A stretch of 55,027 nucleotides of DNA from Bacteroidales bacterium (GTDB lineage: Bacteria; Bacteroidota; Bacteroidia; Bacteroidales; UBA932). The notes beneath the pieces were generated by a model. It worked only from the letters and a program-made list of their open reading frames with translations, was not told where the DNA came from and ran no database searches. This document shows, piece after piece, positions 49,191 to 55,027 of this stretch. The position numbers and the translations under genes were made by a program. Numbering within the stretch: position 1 is the first letter of the stretch; every line of letters begins with the position of its first letter. Location: assembly GCA_017634595.1 (NCBI GenBank), contig JAGBNC010000028.1, positions 1-55,027 of the forward strand, given 5' to 3'.

Positions 49191-49479
49191 TTAAACTCCG
49201 CGATCATCGAATCGGCCGTATTCTACAGCCTCTGTGGTGAAACTCCTCACGTCTCCTACGCTATATGTGCCGCCGACATTTAGAAACGCCTTATAGTAGT
49301 ACTTGGTCCCATGGGACAATTGTTTAGCCTCGACGGAGAACTTGTTATTCTTGTCAAGCTCTCTGCTTACGAATTTGGTTCCATTCTCCGGTATTGATTG
49401 GAACCGGCTGCTCACTATTCTCCGCGTCACAAGAAACCAGAAGAAGCGAGAACGCTGCAAAAATAGATAATCTTTTCAT
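49191..49479 (-). pseudogene. Decayed lipoprotein gene with FN3-like end
   Basis: Reading from ATG at 49479 gives a good lipoprotein signal peptide (MKRLSIFAAFSLLLVSC, then DAENSEQPVP), which stops after 41 codons. A second frame, shifted by one base and open down to the stop at 49191-49193, encodes a fibronectin-III-like end: LSHGTKYYYKAFLNVGGTYS and VRSFTTEA, typical of Bacteroidota surface lipoproteins. The frames join near 49385-49410, so the gene has a frameshift and most likely a large internal deletion. It lies 17 bp downstream of the S15 hydrolase stop codon on the same strand. Confidence 0.7.
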
Positions 49480-49496
49480 GATGGAATATGTTATTA

Positions 49497-51338
49497 TCAG
49501 TTGGTTGGCGATAAAGGCAAGCCAATCCATGAATCATTCCACACCGTGACGCGGCAGGACCGATAGTCCGAGGCCGGGACGGTGTAGGGATTGGACTGAA
49601 AGAACTGCGGAGATACAGCCATGATAGGGTACCAGGACGACTGGACCTGGACCACCATTCTGTGCCCCCGCTGGAAAATGTGGGCTATGTCATTGAGGAC
49701 AAAATCAATAGATGTTCGCTCCCCCGGCGTGACGGGCTCCGGAGCCAGAAAATCGTGGCGATAGCGGGCGCGGAAAACATCGCCCCTGACAAGCATCTGA
49801 TAACCGTCCGGACGTTCGTCAATGAGCTTGACAATGAAATCGGCATCGGTAGTAGAAAGGGTGACATCCAGATGGACCCGCACAGGACCCTCGGCAAGTA
49901 TATCCTCTTCAATCAGCTCGCCCCTATAGGTCAGCACGTCAGCCCTCGCCTCGGCAAAACGCTGATCGGCAGCCATATAGTTCTTGCTCCTGCCGTTGGT
50001 CAGATGCTCCATGTACGGCACGGGATTATCCGGATCCGACACATAAGAGCGTGAGCGCAGGGTCCGGGGAGCATGGCCCTGATCAAGTAAACGGCCGGCG
50101 TCAAAGTAGTAACGCCGCTCAAGCATGTCAGATACCGGCCAATCGGGATAGCTGTGCCAATCCTGCCTGGAATCATACTCGGAGCCCGCTTCCAAAGCCC
50201 TGGAAGGAAGCACGTTAACCCTTGCCGGAGGGTTCCCTTTCCCTTCCAGATACCAGGCGAAAAACGGATACTCGATCTCTTCCATGAAGTAATCCGTCGA
50301 ACCTTCGCCGAAGTACGAGCTGCCCAGGCCCGTGTATCCAGAGTCCCGCCACCCACCATGCGACCAGGGGCCATAGACGAAATATGCTTCAGTCAGCGGT
50401 GACTGGCGCCGCAGGGCAGCGTAAGTTTCAATTGCCCCGTAGCAGTCGTCCGTATCGTAATTGCCTCCCACCACCAGGACGGCCGGTTTCACATCATATA
50501 GCCTGTCCGCTACGTTCCGCTCTCTCCACCAGTCGTCGTAATCAGGGTGCCGGAGCATTTCTTCCCAGAAAGGGATACGCTCTCCAAAATTCGCCGTCAG
50601 CGATTGAAAATCAGGGAATTGCCTGAAGAAGCTATAAATATCCCGGTCTATTTTAACAAGCGACTCGGGCCCCTTGTCGGAAGGTTTCTCACGCACTCGG
50701 AAGAAAGACGAGGCGAATGTGTACATGTCCAGCATCCATACACCATTGTGGTGCACATCATCTCCGCGCCACCAGTCAGTGACCGGGGCCTGCGGCGATA
50801 CCGCCTTCACCGCCGGGTGCCCGCAAAGCCCTGCGAGAGTGGCGTAAAAACCCGGATACGATACGCCTTTCACACCCACGGCTCCGTTAGTCCTGGTATT
50901 CTGCAACAGCCATTCTACCGTATCATAGGTGTCCGTGGCTTCGTCTGTCTGCATCCAAGAGGAACCCGCAGGCTTCGGCGGCCTGATATTCTCATACTCT
51001 CCCTCGCTAAGATAAGTCCCGCGAACGCTTTGGAACACAATAATATACCGGTTAATGGAGAACATCCGCATCCAGGTGCGCAGGCTCCCGGGGAACTTCT
51101 CCCCGTAAGGCCCTACACCATAGGGCGTACGTATCATGATAACCGGGTGCGGCAGTGTATCCGCCGGCTCAAATACAGCTGCATGCAGCCGTACGCCGTC
51201 CCGCATTGGCATATACACCTCACGCTTGGTATAATTCTTCTTCAGCCAGTCTTCGGTCAACTGTGAAGAAGCGGCTCCAGCGAGCACATTCCCCGACGCC
51301 ATCCATAGCAGGGACAAAGCCAATAACAATCTTTTCAT
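49497..51338 (-). CDS. Exported CocE/NonD (S15-type) hydrolase
   Basis: A 613-residue alpha/beta-hydrolase of the X-Pro dipeptidyl-peptidase/CocE group, acting on proline peptides or on acyl esters and amides such as glutaryl compounds. The signal peptide is about residues 1-20 (LLLALSLLWMASGNVLAG). The nucleophile is Ser160 in GVKGVSYPGFYA, preceded by MPMRDGVRLHAAVFEP and VFQSVRGTYLSEGEY. The cap region and C-terminal jelly-roll domain (from about residue 390; GPVRVHLDVTLSTTDADFIV at about 500) complete the family layout. Whether it cleaves peptides or esters cannot be told. Confidence 0.92.
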   Translation of the reverse strand: MKRLLLALSLLWMASGNVLAGAASSQLTEDWLKKNYTKREVYMPMRDGVRLHAAVFEPADTLPHPVIMIRTPYGVGPYGEKFPGSLRTWMRMFSINRYIIVFQSVRGTYLSEGEYENIRPPKPAGSSWMQTDEATDTYDTVEWLLQNTRTNGAVGVKGVSYPGFYATLAGLCGHPAVKAVSPQAPVTDWWRGDDVHHNGVWMLDMYTFASSFFRVREKPSDKGPESLVKIDRDIYSFFRQFPDFQSLTANFGERIPFWEEMLRHPDYDDWWRERNVADRLYDVKPAVLVVGGNYDTDDCYGAIETYAALRRQSPLTEAYFVYGPWSHGGWRDSGYTGLGSSYFGEGSTDYFMEEIEYPFFAWYLEGKGNPPARVNVLPSRALEAGSEYDSRQDWHSYPDWPVSDMLERRYYFDAGRLLDQGHAPRTLRSRSYVSDPDNPVPYMEHLTNGRSKNYMAADQRFAEARADVLTYRGELIEEDILAEGPVRVHLDVTLSTTDADFIVKLIDERPDGYQMLVRGDVFRARYRHDFLAPEPVTPGERTSIDFVLNDIAHIFQRGHRMVVQVQSSWYPIMAVSPQFFQSNPYTVPASDYRSCRVTVWNDSWIGLPLSPTN

Positions 51339-51350
51339 CTCTCTGTGTAC

Positions 51351-51358
51351 AAAAATAA
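51351..51358 (-). promoter_or_regulatory. -7 box for the S15/CocE hydrolase
   Basis: TATTTTTG on the minus strand, ending 12 nt before the ATG at 51338. No clear -33 box. Confidence 0.4.
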
Positions 51359-51365
51359 CATCCCG

Positions 51366-52265
51366 CTACGCCGCCGATGCAGCACGGCTGCGGCTTACGA
51401 GCACCACGCCACCCACGACCAAGGCCGTAGCGAGGCACTTCTGCCAACTCAACACATCCATACCGACCGCTATGCTTATGATGGCGGCTATGATTGGCTG
51501 CAGGTACGTGTACATGCTCACAAGAGTGGGCCGTATGCGCTTTTGTCCGAACGGTATGAGGAAGTAGGCGAAGAAGGTAGCAAAAACTATCAGGTAAGCA
51601 ATCTCCCACCGCACATCAACGGGCACCGCGGCGTAATCTGTTGTAACCAAGCCCTTTGCGGAGAACGGGAGCGACAGCAGCAGAGAGAAAAGAAACATCC
51701 ACTTCATGAATGTCACCACACTGTACTTTGAGATCAGCGGCCTGAACACACCCAGGTAGAAGGAGAAACTGATGCTGTTCAAGAGCAGCAGCGCTATGCC
51801 CAACGGCGACGAAGCCTGTGCCCCTCCCGAGTGTACGGAGTTGAAAATCAGGAAGATGATCCCGGCAAAGCTCAACGCCACCCCGCCGGCCTTTTTGCCG
51901 GTGATAGGCTCTCCAAGGAAGAGGAAAGCGAAGAGCATCGTGAAGATGGGACCAAGGGTCCCGAGGACGGCAGTATCGATGGACGAGGACATCGTAATGG
52001 CCACCAGGAAGGTCATCTGCGGAATGAACAGGCCTGTGGCGGATGCTGCGGCAATCTTGAGAAAGTCCCCCTTGTCAATGCGTTCCTTTGGAAGGAATAA
52101 CGATATAAGCCAGAACAGCGCCGACGCACCGACAGCCCGCAGAGTAAACAGCACCACCGGCGAGACCACCGCACTATTTGCGATGTCTTTGCAGAACACT
52201 ATATTCAGACCAAATATGGTGTATGCTGCTGCAATAGAGAGGTGACCTGTTAGCTTATCTTTCAT
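51366..52265 (-). CDS. DMT-superfamily (EamA) transporter
   Basis: A 299-residue inner-membrane protein with ten predicted hydrophobic helices arranged as two EamA repeats (about 8-135 and 150-290). Typical sequences are AAYTIFGLNIVFCKDIA, TAVLGTLGPIFTMLFAFLFL followed by GEP, and the matching second-half TLVSMYTYLQPIIAAIISI. It probably exports or exchanges a small metabolite such as an amino acid. Start 52265 (MKDKLTGH) is preferred over 52310 because the -7 box lies between them. Divergent from the C69 dipeptidase gene. Confidence 0.92.
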   Translation of the reverse strand: MKDKLTGHLSIAAAYTIFGLNIVFCKDIANSAVVSPVVLFTLRAVGASALFWLISLFLPKERIDKGDFLKIAAASATGLFIPQMTFLVAITMSSSIDTAVLGTLGPIFTMLFAFLFLGEPITGKKAGGVALSFAGIIFLIFNSVHSGGAQASSPLGIALLLLNSISFSFYLGVFRPLISKYSVVTFMKWMFLFSLLLSLPFSAKGLVTTDYAAVPVDVRWEIAYLIVFATFFAYFLIPFGQKRIRPTLVSMYTYLQPIIAAIISIAVGMDVLSWQKCLATALVVGGVVLVSRSRAASAA

Positions 52266-52276
52266 CAATGTTCCGC

Positions 52277-52284
52277 CAAAGGTA
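52277..52284 (-). promoter_or_regulatory. -7 box for the DMT transporter
   Basis: TACCTTTG on the minus strand, ending 11 nt before the ATG at 52265. It fixes the start; the -33 region is weak. Confidence 0.55.
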
Positions 52285-52293
52285 CGACATAAT

Positions 52294-52325
52294 CTTGATT
52301 CCCTGCGCAATTTTGCTTAATTTTG
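52294..52325 (+). promoter_or_regulatory. Promoter for the C69 dipeptidase
   Basis: CTTG (52294-52297), 20-nt spacer, TAATTTTG (52318-52325), ending 7 nt before the ATG at 52333. Divergent from the DMT transporter promoter. Confidence 0.6.
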
Positions 52326-52332
52326 GGGCAAT

Positions 52333-53874
52333 ATGATCATGAAAAAGTTAATCCTTCTCCTATCTCTTTTTTCCATTCCCCTCTTCGCTCAGGAGGAATA
52401 TCCAGGTCAGAGTTGCACATCGATAATGGTAGGCCGCAAAGCTTCCGCCGACGGATCGGTCATCACGTCCCACACCTGCGACGGGCGCTACCGCACATGG
52501 GTCCAGATGGAACCGGCAGCCGACCACGAGGCCGGAGCCATGCATCAGGTGCTCCGGGGCACGATGAAAACCGCGTTCAGGGGAGACACCACCGGAGTCA
52601 AGCTCATGGGGGAGATCCCCGAGGCGGTGCACACTTACGCCTACCTCAATACGGCCTATCCCTGCTTCAACGAGAAGCAGCTGGCTATAGGAGAGACGAC
52701 ATTCGGCGGCCCCGACACGCTCGTCAACCCCGCGGGCTGGTTCACCATCGAAGAACTGGAAAGAGTGGCGCTCCAGCGCTGCGACAACGCCCGTGACGCC
52801 ATCCGGCTGATGGGCTCGCTCGCCTCGCAGTACGGCTATGGCGACGGCGGCGAATGCCTCACGGTGGCCGACAAGAACGAAGTCTGGCAGTTTGAGATTG
52901 TGGGTGTAGGGAAAGACAAGATCGGAGCGGCATGGGTGGCCCGGCGGGTGCCGGACGAGCACGTGGCGGTATCGGCCAATATCCCCCGCATCGGGAGAAT
53001 CAACCGCAAGGACAAAGATATGATGGCGTCACCTAACGTGGAGCAGGTGGCCATCGACAACGGTCTCTGGGATGGAAAGGGAGATTTCATCTTCTGGAAA
53101 TGTTTCAATACTGACTATGCTAAGGGCAAGAACTTCAACGACAGGGAGTTCTTCCTCCTGAATCATTTCGCACCGTCGCTCGGGCTGAGCTACGATATGG
53201 ACGAGCTCCCCTTCTCTGTCAAGCCCGACAAGAAGGTGGATGTGCGGGAGGTTATGGCCCTGTACAGAGAGACTTATGAAGGCACGGACTTCGACATGAC
53301 AAAGGGCGTCAAGCTGGCCCGGACCGCGAACAAGAAGCACCCTGCAGACACCATCGTGAGTCCTGTTGCCAACCCCTGGCTCACTACCACCATGCGTAAC
53401 ACGCTCAATACCATCGCCCCAGGGACGGTGGAATTCAGAAGGACAGTGGCTGTGGCCTGGTGCGCTTATTCCCATGTGACTCAGCTCCGCTCGTGGCTCC
53501 CCGACAGCATCGGCGGTGTGTGCTGGATATCGGTTGACAACCCCGGGCAGAGCCCCAGGATCCCCGTGTTCTCAGGTACCACTTCCCTGCCGCAGAATTT
53601 CGAAATATGCGGTCAGAAGCAGTACGTCCCTGACTGTTACTTGTGGCAATTCCGCCGCGCCAACAAGCTCGCCACCCTGGCCTGGCAGCTCACCAAAGAA
53701 GGGTTCAACCAGGAGATCCTGCGGCTGGAAGGCCTTGCCTTTGAGGGACTTCCGGCAGACGACCTGCCTTCCGCCGCCCTCAACGCTTATACGGAATACA
53801 TCTACCACGAGAGCGTCCGCACGTGGAAGGCCCTCGAGGACAAATACTGGCTCCAGTTCGGCATGGGGTTCTAG
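52333..53874 (+). CDS. Secreted C69-family dipeptidase
   Basis: An N-terminal-nucleophile dipeptidase (PepD-like), 513 residues from 52333 or 511 from the ATG at 52339. The signal peptide (KKLILLLSLFSIPLFAQ) is followed within ten residues by the catalytic Cys28 in QSCTSIMVGRKASADGS, so maturation would expose a near-N-terminal Cys as in the family. Further conserved parts are GETTFGGPDTLVNPAGWFT, EECLTVAD-like GECLTVADKNEVWQFEIVG and VSANIPRIG. It probably trims dipeptides outside the cytoplasm. Confidence 0.93.
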   Translation: MIMKKLILLLSLFSIPLFAQEEYPGQSCTSIMVGRKASADGSVITSHTCDGRYRTWVQMEPAADHEAGAMHQVLRGTMKTAFRGDTTGVKLMGEIPEAVHTYAYLNTAYPCFNEKQLAIGETTFGGPDTLVNPAGWFTIEELERVALQRCDNARDAIRLMGSLASQYGYGDGGECLTVADKNEVWQFEIVGVGKDKIGAAWVARRVPDEHVAVSANIPRIGRINRKDKDMMASPNVEQVAIDNGLWDGKGDFIFWKCFNTDYAKGKNFNDREFFLLNHFAPSLGLSYDMDELPFSVKPDKKVDVREVMALYRETYEGTDFDMTKGVKLARTANKKHPADTIVSPVANPWLTTTMRNTLNTIAPGTVEFRRTVAVAWCAYSHVTQLRSWLPDSIGGVCWISVDNPGQSPRIPVFSGTTSLPQNFEICGQKQYVPDCYLWQFRRANKLATLAWQLTKEGFNQEILRLEGLAFEGLPADDLPSAALNAYTEYIYHESVRTWKALEDKYWLQFGMGF

Positions 53875-54214
53875 AGGCCGGCGTGCTGTCCGCCCGGCAT
53901 GGGGCCAACGGCGGGACTCCTCCCCACTACGTGGGTCCCTTCCCTTTTCGGGAGCCAAAGGTCCCGCCGTCAGCCCCCTACAGGGCGGATAACATGCCGC
54001 TGAACGGCTTAAGTACTACAGGTTGGTCGGGAGTTGGGCGGGCCGGGAGCGTAAAAGCCCCGATTTGCCGCAGGTCCGCCCATCAAAAGACCAACCTGCG
54101 GCAGAAGAACATTCATCGGGGCCCCTACAGCGCCATCATAATGAACTTGATCACAGATTGCTTCGTTGTCCCCAAAAAGCCTCAAAGGAATACTGCTATT
54201 ATCGCGTGAATAAT
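53875..54214. other. 340-bp non-coding region before the insertion sequence
   Basis: No gene seen. It holds GC-rich sequence with short repeats (GGTCCC/GGGACC-type) and a large nested inverted repeat at 54057-54122. Confidence 0.7.
54057..54122. repeat. Nested inverted repeat
   Basis: GCCCCGAT (54057-54064) pairs with ATCGGGGC (54115-54122). Inside it, TGCCGCAGGT (54066-54075) pairs with ACCTGCGGCA (54094-54103). No T-run follows. Confidence 0.85.
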
Positions 54215-54942
54215 GGATCACGTCCAAAAGTATGTGTTTAGGCATAGGTATTCTGTAGCCTGAAAAGGAAGTTGTTTATATCTGATACCCCTCTAAGTTG
54301 AGCACGGAAGGTCTTGATTTTACAGTTGAAGGATTCTGCAGAGGCGTTTGTAGCGCGGTTGTCAAAGAAGTTGATGATTTCCGTTTCCCTGTCCCTCAGT
54401 GTGGCTGTAATAACATTGAAGGCATTAAAGCCTGAGTTCTCTACTTCCACATACCATTTGGCCAGACGGGTGTTTGCCAATGACCTCCTTGGCGTATTCG
54501 CATAGATCATCCTGAGTTTATGTGTCAGCCAGTATGCCTGCTCCCGGTCCGGATACTGTTCGAAGAGTATCTTTGCTCTTTCCTTCTGGGAGTCTGTCCA
54601 CTTATCCGCAGACTTGAACAGGAGATACCTGCTTCTTACGAGTAGCTGTGGCCTGGTATCACCATTCGAGAAGACTTCCGGAGTGCGGAACTCATTGTGC
54701 TCATCCAGGTGAATGATCACCTCGCCACGCTCGAGCCCCTTGCGCTCTTTCTCGCCTATGGCTCGCTCTTCTACACGGACTACATCAAAATAATCAAGAA
54801 TGGTGGGTGGAAGCATCAAACTTACCAACTCCTGAAGGGCGGATAATGATGACATATTTGAATACCTTTTTGTAACGTTCCTACAAAGGTACTCACTTAT
54901 TCTCATTTGCAATCTTTAACACAGGGTTTTGGACTTGGTCCC
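54215..54942. mobile_element. Internally deleted insertion sequence (ISL3/ISAon1-like)
   Basis: Left end 54215-54242 (GGATCACGTCCAAAAGTATG onward) matches the complement of the right end 54914-54942 (GGGACCAAGTCCAAAACCCT onward) at about 21 of 29 positions. These flank a shortened transposase frame. At about 730 bp it is far shorter than a full element of this kind. No clear target duplication was seen. Confidence 0.7.
54238..54855 (-). pseudogene. Truncated transposase, N-terminal region joined to C-terminal end
   Basis: An open frame of 205 residues from ATG 54855 (224 from 54912). The first 65 or so residues (LPPTILDYFDVVRVEERAIG, VIIHLDEHNEFRTPE) resemble the separate N-terminal-region protein of ISAon1-type elements. 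From PQLLVRSRYLLFK onward it matches the C-terminal end of a DDE transposase of the ISL3 type: ILNFFDNRATNASAE-like IINFFDNRATNASAESFNCK, IKTFRAQLRGVSDINNFLF. The middle, which would carry the first two catalytic acids, is missing. The two parts seem joined by an in-frame deletion, so it is not an active transposase. Confidence 0.7.
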
Positions 54943-55027
54943 TCATAGCTATAGTAAGGGGGTTATGATGGTTTTCATCCAGACGGGCATGAGGAGGACA
55001 TCGCTTCGGAATGCGTCCTTGTCCGGA
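54943..55027. other. Right edge, no gene seen
   Basis: 85 bp beyond the insertion sequence to the window end. No coding region is recognisable. Confidence 0.5.

Overview
This is a chromosomal segment of a high-GC member of the Bacteroidota, most likely Bacteroidales. The evidence is the gene order tuf - tRNA-Trp - secE - nusG - rplKAJL - rpoBC, SusC/SusD outer-membrane pairs, an ECF sigma/FecR pair, many Sec lipoproteins with short signal peptides ending in A-C, and promoters of the TTTG-N19/20-TAnnTTTG type. The genus cannot be fixed from sequence alone; Alistipes-like or uncultured Cryptobacteroides-like lineages would fit the base composition.

Layout. (1) 1-12.5 kb holds the housekeeping translation/transcription cluster: 3' end of tuf, tRNA-Trp, secE, nusG, rplK, rplA, rplJ, rplL, rpoB, rpoC, with hairpin terminators or attenuators after tuf, rplL and rpoC. 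(2) 12.6-14.7 kb holds a secreted prolyl oligopeptidase lipoprotein. (3) 14.7-32.9 kb is the most unusual part, an accessory surface locus read in one direction. It contains an ECF sigma factor, a FecR-type anti-sigma factor, a SusC-like TonB-dependent receptor with an N-terminal STN signalling domain, a SusD-like lipoprotein, a lipoprotein in the SusE/F position, two exported metallo-beta-lactamase (MBL) fold proteins, and two lipoproteins with a fimbrillin-like N-terminus and a FISUMP-like C-terminus, each preceded by a 41-43 residue microprotein of one family. The last gene encodes a 982-residue lipoprotein that fuses the fimbrillin-like/FISUMP-like module to an MBL domain. (4) 33-35 kb holds a membrane-anchored SPFH/band-7 protein and an exported metallophosphoesterase. 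(5) 35-41 kb holds an RNase H-fold protein (minus strand), an exported FAD oxidoreductase, 6-phosphofructokinase, a Tat-exported metallophosphoesterase and a sialate O-acetylesterase-like enzyme. (6) 41.2-44.5 kb holds exonuclease III, an Ig-like lipoprotein with a Pro-Glu linker, and a split chromate-type transporter pair. (7) 44.5-46.4 kb is a REP-associated (Y1/HUH) transposase gene between two 160-bp direct repeats, followed by a 73-bp-period tandem repeat. (8) 46.4-49.1 kb holds cysS, a flippase-like membrane protein and tRNA-Arg. (9) 49.2-52.3 kb (minus strand) holds a decayed lipoprotein gene, an S15/CocE-type secreted hydrolase and a DMT-family transporter. (10) 52.3-53.9 kb holds a secreted C69 dipeptidase. 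(11) 54.2-54.9 kb is an internally deleted insertion sequence with recognisable terminal inverted repeats.

How the genes may work together. I infer that the sigma/FecR/STN-SusC triad senses a substrate at the outer membrane and controls the downstream locus. SusCD would bind and import it, and the MBL proteins would act on it at the surface or in the periplasm. The fusion in the last gene ties the fimbrillin-like/FISUMP-like scaffold to the MBL enzyme. The substrate is unknown. Several further exported hydrolases follow (two metallophosphoesterases, an O-acetylesterase, peptidases), consistent with a scavenging lifestyle in a host- or polymer-rich habitat.
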